17,591 nucleotides of DNA. Source: Nitrospinota bacterium. Its GTDB lineage: Bacteria; UBA8248; JACPRG01. The translations under genes and the position numbers were made by a program. Numbering within the stretch: position 1 is the first letter of the stretch; the number at the start of each line of letters is the position of its first letter. Below are positions 7,332 through 16,204 of this stretch, one piece after another. The stretch lies in the NCBI GenBank assembly GCA_030740135.1, contig JASLXW010000022.1, positions 1-17,591 of the forward strand, read 5' to 3'. The notes below the pieces were generated by a model, which saw only the letters and a list, made by a program, of their open reading frames with translations, did no database searches and had not been told where the DNA came from.

Positions 7332-8740
7332 CAATACGCGTGCTTGTGGATGATCCCCTTCCAGAGCGTCAGCCACAGGATCTTCAAATCGAACCCCAGC
7401 GACCAGTTCTCGATGTAGTACAGATCGCACTCGATCCGGTTCTCGAGCGGGGTGTTGCCGCGCCATCCGTTGACCTGGGCCCAGCCGGTGATGCCCGCCT
7501 TGACTTTGTGACGCAGCATGTAGCCCGGGACGTTCTTGCGGAAATCCTCGACGAACACCGGGCGCTCGGGACGCGGGCCGACAAGGCTCATGTCCCCTCT
7601 GAGGACGTTGAACAGTTGGGGGAGCTCGTCCAGGCTGGCCTTGCGGATGATCCGGCCGATCGATGTGCGGCGCGGGTCCTTCGGGCTCGCCCACACCGCC
7701 CCGGATTCCTTCTCCGCACCTTCCCGCATCGACCGGAACTTGAACATTTGAAACGAAATCCCATCAAGGCCCATCCGCTCCTGGCGGTACAGAACCGGAC
7801 CCGGCGACGTCAGCTTGATGACCCCGGCGATGAGGATCATGACCGGAGAGAGCACGAGGAGGGCGGCGAGGGAGAGCACGATGTCGGCGGTCCGCTTCAC
7901 CAGCCGGTTCACGCCGAACAGCGGGCCCTCCCGGAGACTGATGATCGGAAGTCCGTCGAAATCCTCGATCCCGGCGTTCAGCTTCATGAACTTCAGGAAA
8001 TCGGGGACTACCTTGATGTCGATGAGTTCCTCGCCCAGTCCGTCCAGAACGCGCTGGAGACGGTCCTGGCCCTCCATGGGCAGGGCGATGAACAACTGGT
8101 CCGCGCGAAGGCGGAGGATGACCTCCCGCACCTCTTCCAGCATCCCCGCCACCTGGACGCCGCCGATCGGGGTTCCGACCTCCTCCTCCCGGTCGGTCAG
8201 GTAGCCCACCACCTCAATCCCCAGGACTTCGTTGGCCCGCATCCGTCCGCCCAGATCGACGCCCAACTCCCCGGTCCCTGCGATCAGAATCCGGCGAACT
8301 TCATAGCCGCGCCTCCGTAAATTCTTGAGGACGGCCTGCGCCAAAGTTCGTGCGATCACCGCGTAGACCGTAACGATGATCCAGTAATAGGCCATCACCA
8401 CGCGCGAGAATCGGGCGAATGGAAACTCACGATAGAAGAACGTCAACGCCGTCAACAAAACCAGGGAGAGCGTGGCCGCCTTCCAGGCGCTCCAGGCCCG
8501 GGCCCCCAGGGACCGGCTCAGCTGAGGCCCATAGAGATCCAGCAGCCGGGCCGCCGCCAGCCAGAATACCAGGATGATGGGAACGAACGACAGGTAATGG
8601 GGAAAAGTCGGATAGGTCTTGATCACAGGGATGATCTCGACGTTGAACCGCAGGAAAAACGCCGTCGACCAGGCGGCCATCACCGCCAGCACGTCCGCAA
8701 GGACGAGGATGGAGACAGCCAGGTGAGCATACTTCTTCAC
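7331..8740 (-). CDS. Polyprenyl-phosphate glycosyl-1-phosphate transferase (WcaJ/PHPT type)
   Basis: A 469-residue inner-membrane protein of the WbaP/WcaJ superfamily, which starts polysaccharide assembly by moving a sugar-1-phosphate from a UDP-sugar to undecaprenyl phosphate. Four membrane helices fill residues 1-135, then a Rossmann-like domain ([14 protein letters not shown], about 152-165). A further helix begins near 285 and leads into the catalytic bacterial sugar transferase domain, with KFRSM at 334-338 and [20 protein letters not shown] at 371-390. The C-terminal [20 protein letters not shown] is also typical. The sugar cannot be read from sequence; glucose or galactose is usual for five-helix members. 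The start overlaps the preceding glycosyltransferase gene by 4 bases (ATGA). As the likely priming enzyme it implies a lipid-linked, Wzx-dependent pathway. Confidence 0.93.
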   Translation of the reverse strand: MKKYAHLAVSILVLADVLAVMAAWSTAFFLRFNVEIIPVIKTYPTFPHYLSFVPIILVFWLAAARLLDLYGPQLSRSLGARAWSAWKAATLSLVLLTALTFFYREFPFARFSRVVMAYYWIIVTVYAVIARTLAQAVLKNLRRRGYEVRRILIAGTGELGVDLGGRMRANEVLGIEVVGYLTDREEEVGTPIGGVQVAGMLEEVREVILRLRADQLFIALPMEGQDRLQRVLDGLGEELIDIKVVPDFLKFMKLNAGIEDFDGLPIISLREGPLFGVNRLVKRTADIVLSLAALLVLSPVMILIAGVIKLTSPGPVLYRQERMGLDGISFQMFKFRSMREGAEKESGAVWASPKDPRRTSIGRIIRKASLDELPQLFNVLRGDMSLVGPRPERPVFVEDFRKNVPGYMLRHKVKAGITGWAQVNGWRGNTPLENRIECDLYYIENWSLGFDLKILWLTLWKGIIHKHAY

Positions 8741-9927
8741 GAGATGGGGACCTGTCCTCTTGCGATCATGCGCCCCGCCGCCTCGCCATGAAACGCGGCG
8801 TCGGCTTCCCGCAGGAAATCGGCCATCGCCGTTCGGAAGTTCTCGGTGTCAAACCGGAGGGCGTGCGCCCGGACGGCGTCCGGGTCGAAATCCCCTTCTC
8901 TTCCCTCGAACGCCTCGATGGCGTCGGCCAATCCGGCCGCCGTCTCCTCCGGGAAGAATACACCCGTGGCGGGACGGCCCTCGGGATTGTCCGGGCCGAC
9001 GACGGTTTCCAGCGCGCCTCCCTTCGCCAGCGCGATGACCGGCCGCCCGGCCGCCATGGCCTCGACGGGGGCGATGCCGAAGTCCTCCTCGCCGGGGAAA
9101 AGAAACGCCCGGCACCCTTCATACAGCTCGACGAGCTCCCGGCCCGTCTTCCAGCCGAGGAACTCGACCTTCGATCCGGGAAAGGAATCGGCCAGCTTGC
9201 GCAGGCGCCCCTCGTCCTGTCCCGACCCGACCACTTTGAGGGGACGGCCCAGACGGCCCGCCGCCTCGACGGCCAGGTCGATCCGCTTATAGGGCGCGAA
9301 CGCCGAAACGACGAGATAGTAGTCCCCGCCCTCCGAAGCTCGGAATCGCCCCGTATCCACGGGGCAATGGATCACCTCCGAATCGCGCCCGTAATATTTC
9401 CGAATCCGTCCGCGGACGGCCTCCGAAATGGCGATGAACCGGTCCACCCGGTTTGCCGAGGCCGCGTCCCACATCCGTAAGTACGTGAAAATCGGGGGCA
9501 GGAACCACCGCCCCAGGAAGCCCAGCCGCTCGTCGGGAAAATAGCGGTGGTGACTTTCCCACGCGTAGCGCATCGGGGTGTAGCAGTAACAGACGTGAAG
9601 CGTATCCGGCCGTGTGACCACGCCCTTGGCGACGCAGTGGCTGGAGCTCAGGACCAGGTCATAGGGCGTGAGGTCCAGGCGCTCGATGGCCGCCGGCATC
9701 AACGGGAGAAACCGGCGATATCGCTTCGTCGCGCCGGGAATGCGCTGAAGGAGCGAGGTGTGGATCGGCCGGGCCTCGATGCGCGCCGACACCGAGCCTT
9801 TCCGGTGAATCAACGTGAACAGGTCCGCCTGGGGGAACAACTCGCAGAAGACCTCGAGGGTGTACTCTCCCCCGCGCATTCCCGTCAACCAGTCGTGAAC
9901 GATGGCGACCTTCACCGGCTCACTCAT
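8737..9927 (-). CDS. GT4 glycosyltransferase, WbaZ-like
   Basis: A 396-residue glycosyltransferase of family 4 (GT-B fold, retaining). The start MSEPVKVAIVHDWLTGMRGG is chosen because the family begins here; its ATG overlaps the end of the upstream gene by 8 bases. The N-terminal domain has the segments ADLFTLIHR, SSSHCVAKGV and CYCYTPMRYAW, typical of the WbaZ-like mannosyltransferase group. The C-terminal domain has VSAFAPYKRIDLAVEA for the nucleotide-sugar phosphates and the EX7E motif EDFGIAPVE at about 281-289. It probably adds a sugar (mannose is plausible from the subgroup) to the lipid-linked intermediate at the inner face of the membrane. The exact donor and acceptor are unknown. Confidence 0.92.
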   Translation of the reverse strand: MSEPVKVAIVHDWLTGMRGGEYTLEVFCELFPQADLFTLIHRKGSVSARIEARPIHTSLLQRIPGATKRYRRFLPLMPAAIERLDLTPYDLVLSSSHCVAKGVVTRPDTLHVCYCYTPMRYAWESHHRYFPDERLGFLGRWFLPPIFTYLRMWDAASANRVDRFIAISEAVRGRIRKYYGRDSEVIHCPVDTGRFRASEGGDYYLVVSAFAPYKRIDLAVEAAGRLGRPLKVVGSGQDEGRLRKLADSFPGSKVEFLGWKTGRELVELYEGCRAFLFPGEEDFGIAPVEAMAAGRPVIALAKGGALETVVGPDNPEGRPATGVFFPEETAAGLADAIEAFEGREGDFDPDAVRAHALRFDTENFRTAMADFLREADAAFHGEAAGRMIARGQVPIS

Positions 9928-11077
9928 CCCGATCGGCCGAATCGACTTCAACCGCCTCTTCATACACCTTCCAGGCGGCCTGGGCCATCCCGCGGGCCGT
10001 GAAGGATTGCACCCTTTTCAGCCCTTCGCTTCGAAGCCGAATCCTGAGATCCTCCCTCGTGAGCAAATCATAAAGAGCCGAACTTAGGCGGTCAAGGTTG
10101 TCGGGCGGGACCTGAATCGCGGCGTCGCCCACCACCTCGGGGAGCGACGCGGCGTCCGAGCAGACCACAGGCGTCCCGCACGCCATGGCCTCGAGGGGCG
10201 GATAACCGAATCCCTCGTACCGGGAGGGGAAGGCGAACACCGCCGCCGCCCGGTACAGATCGGCCAGCGTCCCGCCGCTCACCGGTCCCAGGAAATGGAC
10301 GCCCTCGAGGCCGGCGTCCGCCGCGCCGGGGCGAAGCTCCTCCCGGCGAACGGTCGCCGCCAGGGCCGGTTTCTTCCTCCCCGGGTCCTCCCGTTCCATC
10401 CTTGCCGTTAGCTGCCGGTAGGCTCGGAGGAGGCCGTGGAGGTTCTTGTGCGCCTTGGCGTTGCCGACATAGAGAACGTAAGGGCCGTCGAGGCCGACGG
10501 CCTTCCGGACCCGGAGGGCCGCGTCTCCGTCCGGGTCGGGGGAAAAGCCCCGCGCGAGTCCGTTGTGGATGACCTTCACTTTTTCGGCCGGCATTTCCAG
10601 GCGGGAAACGATGTCGTCTTTGGAATGTTGCGACACGGTGATGATCCGCCTCGCGGCCCGGGCGCTTCGGGGAAGGACGTGACGCGCGTAGGTGTAATGA
10701 AGGGGGGTTTTGTGATCGGACGGAAAGCGGAGGTGGATCAGGTCGTGAATCGTCACCACAGCCGGGAACCCCGCCCGGTAGGGATAAATGTAATGAGGGA
10801 AGTGCGCCAGGTCGAAATCACGGGAACGGAGCGCCCTGCGCAGGCCGGGGATCTCCCAGGGAGAATACACCCGGACGTCGCAGGGGACGGCCCGAACGGC
10901 GCCGGAGGCATCGGGGCCGCCCGGGAGGGGAAACACCGGAAGGTCGGCCGGAGGAACCAGACAGGCGACCTCATGCCCGCCCCCGTGAAGGATCTCGCCG
11001 AACCCTTCCAGCAGGACGCGCACGTACGTCCCGATCCCCGTCCATCTCCACATCCGGGCGTCTAGGAGGATTCGCAC
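9920..11077 (-). CDS. GT4 glycosyltransferase (MtfB-like)
   Basis: A 385-residue family 4 glycosyltransferase. The start is GTG 11077 (MRILLDARMWRWTGIGTYVR), with GAGGCGG upstream; upstream codons in the same frame overlap the GT9 gene and are unlike the family. RMWRWTGIGTYVR is the typical glycine-rich start of the mannosyltransferase B-like group. TIHDLIHLRFP and VSQHSKDDI follow, then YVGNAKAHKNLHGLL and the EX7E motif EGFGYPPLE at about 288-296. It overlaps the GT9 gene before it by 16 bases and the WbaZ-like gene after it by 8, so the three are coupled. Donor and acceptor cannot be told from the sequence. Confidence 0.92.
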   Translation of the reverse strand: MRILLDARMWRWTGIGTYVRVLLEGFGEILHGGGHEVACLVPPADLPVFPLPGGPDASGAVRAVPCDVRVYSPWEIPGLRRALRSRDFDLAHFPHYIYPYRAGFPAVVTIHDLIHLRFPSDHKTPLHYTYARHVLPRSARAARRIITVSQHSKDDIVSRLEMPAEKVKVIHNGLARGFSPDPDGDAALRVRKAVGLDGPYVLYVGNAKAHKNLHGLLRAYRQLTARMEREDPGRKKPALAATVRREELRPGAADAGLEGVHFLGPVSGGTLADLYRAAAVFAFPSRYEGFGYPPLEAMACGTPVVCSDAASLPEVVGDAAIQVPPDNLDRLSSALYDLLTREDLRIRLRSEGLKRVQSFTARGMAQAAWKVYEEAVEVDSADRDE

Positions 11078-12306
11078 GCCAGGACCGCCTCTTGGGCCGC
11101 TTCCACCGTGAGGGTCTCCATGCACTCGTGATCGTGTGTGGTGCAGACCTTGAGGGCGCACGGGCTGCACGCGACGGCTTTACGGACGACGCGGGTCCGC
11201 GTCCCCGCCGGGGCCCACTCGGCGTCGTCGTTCGTCCCGCTGAAAAGCGCCACGGTCCGCGTTCCCAGGGCCGCGGCGATATGGACCGGGCCCGAATCGT
11301 TTCCAACCATCAAATCGGCCCGAGCGAGAAGGGCCAGAAGCTCGCGCAGGGAATTCTTTCCCGTCAGGTCGAGTGCCCCCACTGGCCCGGCTGTCCGAAT
11401 CACCTCGGAAACCAGGGCCGCCTCCTCCCCGGACCCGATCAGGACGATCCGATACCCGCGCGATTCGGCCAGCCATTTCGCAAGGGCGCCGTACCGTACC
11501 GGCCGCCACCGTTTCGTCGGATACCCCGCCCCCGGATGAAGGACGGCAAGCCTTTCCCAGGCCCCGATTTTGGGAGGGTCCGCGCCGCCGGAGGGGCCGC
11601 CGTTCCAGCCGGCGGACGACAGCCTCCGATCCATCGCGCCGCGCTCGGCCTCCGAAACCCGAAGTTGGGGCGTCGGCCGGAAACCGTCCGGGCGGGGCCA
11701 CCCCAGGGCCTGGACAACCGCTACGTTCCGCTCCGTCTGGTGGACCCCCGGCATGTGCTCCAATTCCCGGGAAAGGAGGAAACCGGCCCCGCCCCGCCCG
11801 TAACCGACCTTGTGCCGGACGCGGCCCGCGGCGAGCAGGGCGATCACCCGGGGGTCGCCCCGCAGGTCCAGCCCGACATCGAATCGCCGGCGCCGCATCC
11901 ACTGGAAAACGTCGAAAAGGTCGCGACCGCCCGAGTGGTTTTCCCGGTCGAACCACGGGCTTCGAAACGAGACGACCTCATCCACATGGGGGTGGTGAAT
12001 CAACAAAGGCGCGGCCCAAGGGCCGACCAGGGCCGTGATCTCGGCGTTCGGATATAGGGCGCGCAGGGGGGAGAACGCGGCGGTCGCGAACACCACGTCG
12101 CCCAGGTGGTCGGGCCGGACGACAATCACCTTTTGGACGTCCCGGGGGCTCGGCGGCGCCGGGGCCTTCGGAAACCGGCCCCGTTTGTCTCCCAGTAGGC
12201 GATCTCCCAAGGCGTCGATGATCCGCGCCGCCGCGCGCCGCCGCGCGGAATGATATGGATAGGTGCGGGCGGCCAAGTCAGCCTCCCGCGGCGTGGGCGG
12301 ATTCAC
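11062..12306 (-). CDS. GT9 family glycosyltransferase (heptosyltransferase-like)
   Basis: A 414-residue family 9 glycosyltransferase, related to the ADP-heptose:LPS heptosyltransferases. After a basic N-terminal stretch, VVRPDHLGDVVFATAAFSPL (about 62-81) is the usual first motif. HPGAGYPTKRWRP and then GNDSGPVHIAAALGTRTVAL (about 335-354) form the nucleotide-sugar site. Near the C-terminus four cysteines (380, 383, 388, 395) lie in CSPCALKVCTTHDHEC, a cysteine pattern seen in many GT9 proteins, perhaps metal-binding. Family members act at the cytoplasmic membrane face on LPS core or O-antigen intermediates. The start overlaps the flippase gene by 29 bases. Confidence 0.9.
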   Translation of the reverse strand: MNPPTPREADLAARTYPYHSARRRAAARIIDALGDRLLGDKRGRFPKAPAPPSPRDVQKVIVVRPDHLGDVVFATAAFSPLRALYPNAEITALVGPWAAPLLIHHPHVDEVVSFRSPWFDRENHSGGRDLFDVFQWMRRRRFDVGLDLRGDPRVIALLAAGRVRHKVGYGRGGAGFLLSRELEHMPGVHQTERNVAVVQALGWPRPDGFRPTPQLRVSEAERGAMDRRLSSAGWNGGPSGGADPPKIGAWERLAVLHPGAGYPTKRWRPVRYGALAKWLAESRGYRIVLIGSGEEAALVSEVIRTAGPVGALDLTGKNSLRELLALLARADLMVGNDSGPVHIAAALGTRTVALFSGTNDDAEWAPAGTRTRVVRKAVACSPCALKVCTTHDHECMETLTVEAAQEAVLACESS

Positions 12307-13783
12307 GCCCTTTGACGGACCCGCCCGCTTTCCCGGACCCGAGACCCATCGCCGCCAGATAGGCGCGCCACTCCTCCCGGCTCACCGCGCGAAAGGCGGC
12401 TAGGCACCCGACGTAGACGACGGCAGCGAGGGGGATCGTCCCGAAAACACCGATGGGGGCGAACATGACCGCAACGCCCATCACCCCCGCGGAAAGCGCG
12501 TACTTCATGATCGGCGACAGCTCGATGTCTTTCAGGTGGCCGCCGAGGAGTCGCAGGCCGATGAGCATCAGCGTGCACTCCGTGATCAACGTAGCGACAG
12601 CGGCGCCCATGAACCCGTACCGGGGAATCCACATCCAGTTCAGGCCCACGTTCAACACGGTCATGGCGGCCGTCAGGCCCAGGTAGATGCGCTGCCGGCC
12701 CATGGCGTTCAATGCCGAAGTCAGCAGATAGCTGAGAAAACTGAACGCGACGGCCCAGCTCAAGATCCGAAAAACGCCCGACGATTCCGCGAACCGCTCG
12801 CCGTAGACGAGGGCGATGATCTCCCGGGAGAGCAGGGTTCCCCCGACGGCCAGCGGGAGTGCGAGCATCACGATCAAATTCAGACTCTTTTGGAAGATCC
12901 GGGGCAGGGCTTCCGGCGCGGTCCGGGCGTACTGGGAGATCAACGGGAAGAGCGAGCCCAGGATCGCCGTGGGCAGGATGGTCAGCGATCCGATCAGTCT
13001 GTACGCCGCGGCGTAGACCCCGACCGCTTCATCGCCCCGCAGGGCCGCGAGCATCAGGATATCCAGCTTCACATAGGCCAGCGTGAACAGGTTCGCAAGG
13101 CCCAGGGGATAAGATTCCTTGAGCAATCCGATCAGGGTTGCCTTCGACCAGGAGGGTCTCAGGCGGATCCGCCCCCGCGTCAGCCGCACCAGACACCAGG
13201 CGCCGGGCAGGTAGGCCAGGTTCTGGATGGCCATGAGCCAAGTCAGGCTCAGCCCCCACCAAGCCGCCGCCAAAAGGCCCAGGGTGGAGAGAAGCTCGCT
13301 GGCCACGCCGAGGGCCACGGGGACGCGCATCTCCAACCGGACCTGAAAGATCGAATCAAGGATCTGACGGACCGAGCTGAGCCGGAAGGAAAGAAAAAGC
13401 CCCAACGCCGCCCAAGCCACGAGACCCGCGGCGGAGGCGTGGGCGCCGGAGAAGCCGATGAGGAAAACGGCCAAGCCGGCCGAGACGAAAGCGGCGATCA
13501 GCTTGATGGTGAGCGCGCCGCCCAGCAGGGCATCCGTCTTCTCGGGGCCCCGGGCCATTTCGCGGACGAGGATGGTCTGGAGCCCCAGGTCGGTCAGGAG
13601 GTGGAAAAACTCCACGTAGGTGAGGACGAAAATGTAGAGACCAAAAGTCGACTTTCCCAGGGTCCGGGCCAGAACGGCCATTACGACAAGCTTGAGGACG
13701 CGCTCGGCCAGCTGCCCGCCGAGCAGCGCGGCGGAATTCCGGAACACCCGAGCCCCTACGTTCAACGCCGCCGCCCCTCTCAT
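12278..13783 (-). CDS. Wzx-type polysaccharide flippase (MOP superfamily)
   Basis: A 501-residue integral membrane protein, hydrophobic along its whole length with room for 12-14 helices. The start RVFRNSAALLGGQLAERVLK followed by ARTLGKSTFGLYIF, and the segment LVREMARGPEK, are typical of polysaccharide biosynthesis proteins of the MATE/oligosaccharidyl-lipid flippase (Wzx/RfbX) group. It should move undecaprenyl-linked oligosaccharide units to the periplasmic side. The charged C-terminal tail is short. The start overlaps the preceding GT4 gene by 4 bases (ATGA). Together with the priming transferase it defines a Wzx-dependent assembly route. Confidence 0.9.
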   Translation of the reverse strand: MRGAAALNVGARVFRNSAALLGGQLAERVLKLVVMAVLARTLGKSTFGLYIFVLTYVEFFHLLTDLGLQTILVREMARGPEKTDALLGGALTIKLIAAFVSAGLAVFLIGFSGAHASAAGLVAWAALGLFLSFRLSSVRQILDSIFQVRLEMRVPVALGVASELLSTLGLLAAAWWGLSLTWLMAIQNLAYLPGAWCLVRLTRGRIRLRPSWSKATLIGLLKESYPLGLANLFTLAYVKLDILMLAALRGDEAVGVYAAAYRLIGSLTILPTAILGSLFPLISQYARTAPEALPRIFQKSLNLIVMLALPLAVGGTLLSREIIALVYGERFAESSGVFRILSWAVAFSFLSYLLTSALNAMGRQRIYLGLTAAMTVLNVGLNWMWIPRYGFMGAAVATLITECTLMLIGLRLLGGHLKDIELSPIMKYALSAGVMGVAVMFAPIGVFGTIPLAAVVYVGCLAAFRAVSREEWRAYLAAMGLGSGKAGGSVKGRESAHAAGG

Positions 13784-14949
13784 GAAATCCTCCCGCTCCG
13801 CACCGGCTCCGCCCGCGCGGACCCGCCGCCCCCCGCCAGAGAGGGGGGATTCTCGTGGCTCAGCAGGGAGCGATACAGCTCAAGGGTCTTTCCCGCGATC
13901 CGGTCCCAGGTGAAACGTTCCAAGACCCGTTTCCGCCCTCTCTCGCCCAGCGCTCCGGAAAGATCGGGGTCGTCCCGAAGCCGCGCCAACGCCTCTTTCA
14001 AGGCGGAGACGTCCCCTTCCGGAAAGAGGAGACCGGCCTCGCCCACCACTTCCGGGATGGCCCCGCTGTTCGATGCGACTACGGGCGTCTCCGCCGACAT
14101 GGCCTCGATCAACACATGGCCGAACTGCTCCGCCCAACTCCGCGTCGTCAAGGACGGCAGGACCAGGACGTCCAAGGTCCGGAGAAAGGCCGCGACCTCC
14201 GCGTGCGGAACCGCCGGCAGAAACTCCACCCGGTCCAAGACGGCCGACTCGCCGACCAGTGCGCGCAGGCGGGTTTGCTCAGGTCCGGACCCGAGGATCC
14301 GCAACCGCCATTCGCCCCCAAGCCCCGCGGCCGCCTGCAACAGCAGGTGGACTCCCTTTTCCGGCGCCATCCGTCCCGCATAGCCCATCGTGAATACGTC
14401 CGATGGGGGCCGTTCACCCGGCCGGAACCACTCCGGATCCAGCCCCAGTTGGGGCAGGACATGGACGGTTTCCACGCCCTTTCGCCGCAGCTCGCGCGCC
14501 GCGGCCTTATTGCCGCCGATTCCCAAATCGACCGACCGAAGCGTCCGTCGCTCCATCCAGCCCCGCACCCCGCGGAAGTCTTTACTCAGGTTTTCCCAGG
14601 AAAAAAGCGCATAGCGGAATTCGGCCTCGTGTTTCAACCGGGCGAACTGGAACGCCGACACCGACCATGGTTCTTCTTCAACGTGCACGAGATCCGGCTG
14701 AAACCCCATGACCAGGGACGACAGGCCGGCCCGGTAGAAGTATCCTCCGCCCCGCCCCGGAAAGGCGACCGGCAGACGGACCAGCCGGTAAGCGGCCGCC
14801 TCCGCCGCCGGCGGAACGGGCGCTTTCCACCGGTCGGGAACCAGAAGCGTCACCTCGGCCTCCCCGGATGCCGCCAGCGCCTCCGCCTTGGTCCGGTTGA
14901 ACGGCGTCACGTATGCGTGAGAGACCAGAAGGACCCGAAACCGGCTCAC
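13780..14949 (-). CDS. GT4 glycosyltransferase
   Basis: A 389-residue family 4 glycosyltransferase starting MSRFRVLLVSHAYVTPFNRT. The C-terminal half has YAGRMAPEKGVHLLLQA at about 190-206 and the EX7E motif EQFGHVLIE at 274-282, followed by VVASNSGAIPEVVGEAGLLF, which are the standard donor-binding features. The N-terminal VSHAY segment and EEEPWS near 91-96 resemble a subgroup found in exopolysaccharide clusters. The tail after residue 365 is proline/glycine-rich and probably disordered. The gene overlaps its neighbours by 4 bases on both sides. Confidence 0.9.
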   Translation of the reverse strand: MSRFRVLLVSHAYVTPFNRTKAEALAASGEAEVTLLVPDRWKAPVPPAAEAAAYRLVRLPVAFPGRGGGYFYRAGLSSLVMGFQPDLVHVEEEPWSVSAFQFARLKHEAEFRYALFSWENLSKDFRGVRGWMERRTLRSVDLGIGGNKAAARELRRKGVETVHVLPQLGLDPEWFRPGERPPSDVFTMGYAGRMAPEKGVHLLLQAAAGLGGEWRLRILGSGPEQTRLRALVGESAVLDRVEFLPAVPHAEVAAFLRTLDVLVLPSLTTRSWAEQFGHVLIEAMSAETPVVASNSGAIPEVVGEAGLLFPEGDVSALKEALARLRDDPDLSGALGERGRKRVLERFTWDRIAGKTLELYRSLLSHENPPSLAGGGGSARAEPVRSGRIS

Positions 14950-16121
14950 GTCCCGGTCCCGCTTTCCAAAAGGTCCCGTCCCGCCCGGACAACGTCCTCA
15001 ACCCGCAGCGCGCCGGGAGAAGGGTCTTTGCCCAAGCCGGTCAGGATGCGGTGACCTTTCCCCCAAGGCCGCCAGAGTGGGTTGTCGTTCCGGAGGAGGG
15101 CCACCAGCTTGACGCCGACCGCCCCCCCGAGATGCATCAGCCCCGTGTCCACGGTCAGGAGAAGGCGGCATCGGCGCATCAGGGAGGCGGCTTGGAGAAC
15201 CGTTGTTCGTCCGCACAGGTCGAGGGGGTTTGTCCGCATCCGCCCCGCGACGGCCTCCAGCATGGGGCGATCGGATTCCGCTCCCAACAAAAGCCCCCTT
15301 CCGCCGGCCGCTTCGATGATGGCGTCCGCGGCCTCCGCGAACTTCCGGGCCGGCCACTCGTCTTCCGAATTGGCCGACGCGGGGGCCAGACCCACAATAT
15401 TTCCGGAAGACCCGGACTCTTTGGCGCGTTCTTCGGCGAATGTCTCCTCTTCCGGATCGGTCGCGATGGCCGGCGGCGGGTGGCCCGGCTCCAGGCCCAC
15501 CCGTCTCAACAGATCCAGGTGGTAATCGGCCATGGGCATGGCGGATTCGGCGAACCGCCGGTCCGCGACGGGATGGGTCAGGAACGCGTCGAACCCGCTG
15601 GAGTACCCGATGCGGAGCGCGGACCCGACCGATGCCGCCAGGCGCGCCGACGCGTAATTCCCCAACAGGTCGAACACGGCGTGAAAGTTTTCCCGGCGAA
15701 GCCGGTCGCGCAAGGCCCGCCGCTCATCCGGACCTTTTTTCGGCCCGCGCTTGTCGTCTTTGGAGATCCAGTCGTCCTCGTAACGGATGACGCGCGCGAC
15801 GGCCGGATGGCGGCCCAGGACGCAGGAAGTCTCCCCGCCGGCCAGGACCGATATCGAAGGCCTCTGATAAAGCCCCTCCAGCGCGGAGAGGAACGGCGTC
15901 ACCGTCACCGTGTCTCCCAAGCCGGGCGGGTAGGCGATCACGAGAATCCTGGGGGATTTCTCCGCTTTCAGCGTTCTCGGATCCGTCGCCCGATCGCGGG
16001 ATCGGGGTGATGTCCCGGTCACCCACGGCGCCTGAAACCTGGCAAGCCACCGTTTGGCCTTCATCCGCAGATCCATCTTGCCCGTGACCGTCCCGTGAAG
16101 GGTTTCAAACTTTCTTATCAT
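14946..16121 (-). CDS. GT9 family glycosyltransferase (heptosyltransferase-like)
   Basis: A 391-residue family 9 glycosyltransferase, distant from the other GT9 in this window. VIAYPPGLGDTVTVTPFLSA (about 61-80) is the N-terminal glycine-rich motif, GLAPASANSEDEWPARKFAE the central one, and LLTVDTGLMHLGGAVGVKLV (about 321-340) the donor-site motif. It lacks the cysteine cluster of the other GT9. About 55 basic residues precede the first motif; starts at Met 16 or Met 20 are possible because the ribosome binding site of the longest form is weak. It is separated from the SUMF1-domain gene by 83 bases without features and overlaps the next GT4 by 4. Confidence 0.88.
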   Translation of the reverse strand: MIRKFETLHGTVTGKMDLRMKAKRWLARFQAPWVTGTSPRSRDRATDPRTLKAEKSPRILVIAYPPGLGDTVTVTPFLSALEGLYQRPSISVLAGGETSCVLGRHPAVARVIRYEDDWISKDDKRGPKKGPDERRALRDRLRRENFHAVFDLLGNYASARLAASVGSALRIGYSSGFDAFLTHPVADRRFAESAMPMADYHLDLLRRVGLEPGHPPPAIATDPEEETFAEERAKESGSSGNIVGLAPASANSEDEWPARKFAEAADAIIEAAGGRGLLLGAESDRPMLEAVAGRMRTNPLDLCGRTTVLQAASLMRRCRLLLTVDTGLMHLGGAVGVKLVALLRNDNPLWRPWGKGHRILTGLGKDPSPGALRVEDVVRAGRDLLESGTGT

Positions 16122-16204
16122 GAAGAATCACGTCCGGCCTGAAACACCGAGCGAATTGGACGCGATCCGTCTTGCCGCGCGAAAGCGGGGGCCTCGCCTC
16201 CCGC

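Noticed and set aside
11062..11200. Cysteine cluster at the C-terminus of a GT9 as a possible new iron-sulfur or zinc site
   Set aside because: The CSPC-x4-C-x6-C pattern recurs in many GT9 proteins, so it is not specific to this gene.
12536..14383. Plus-strand open frame of 615 codons opposite the flippase and a GT4
   Set aside because: Gln/Gly/Arg-rich shadow with no recognisable domain; the minus strand encodes a coherent membrane protein and a GT4 with an intact EX7E motif.
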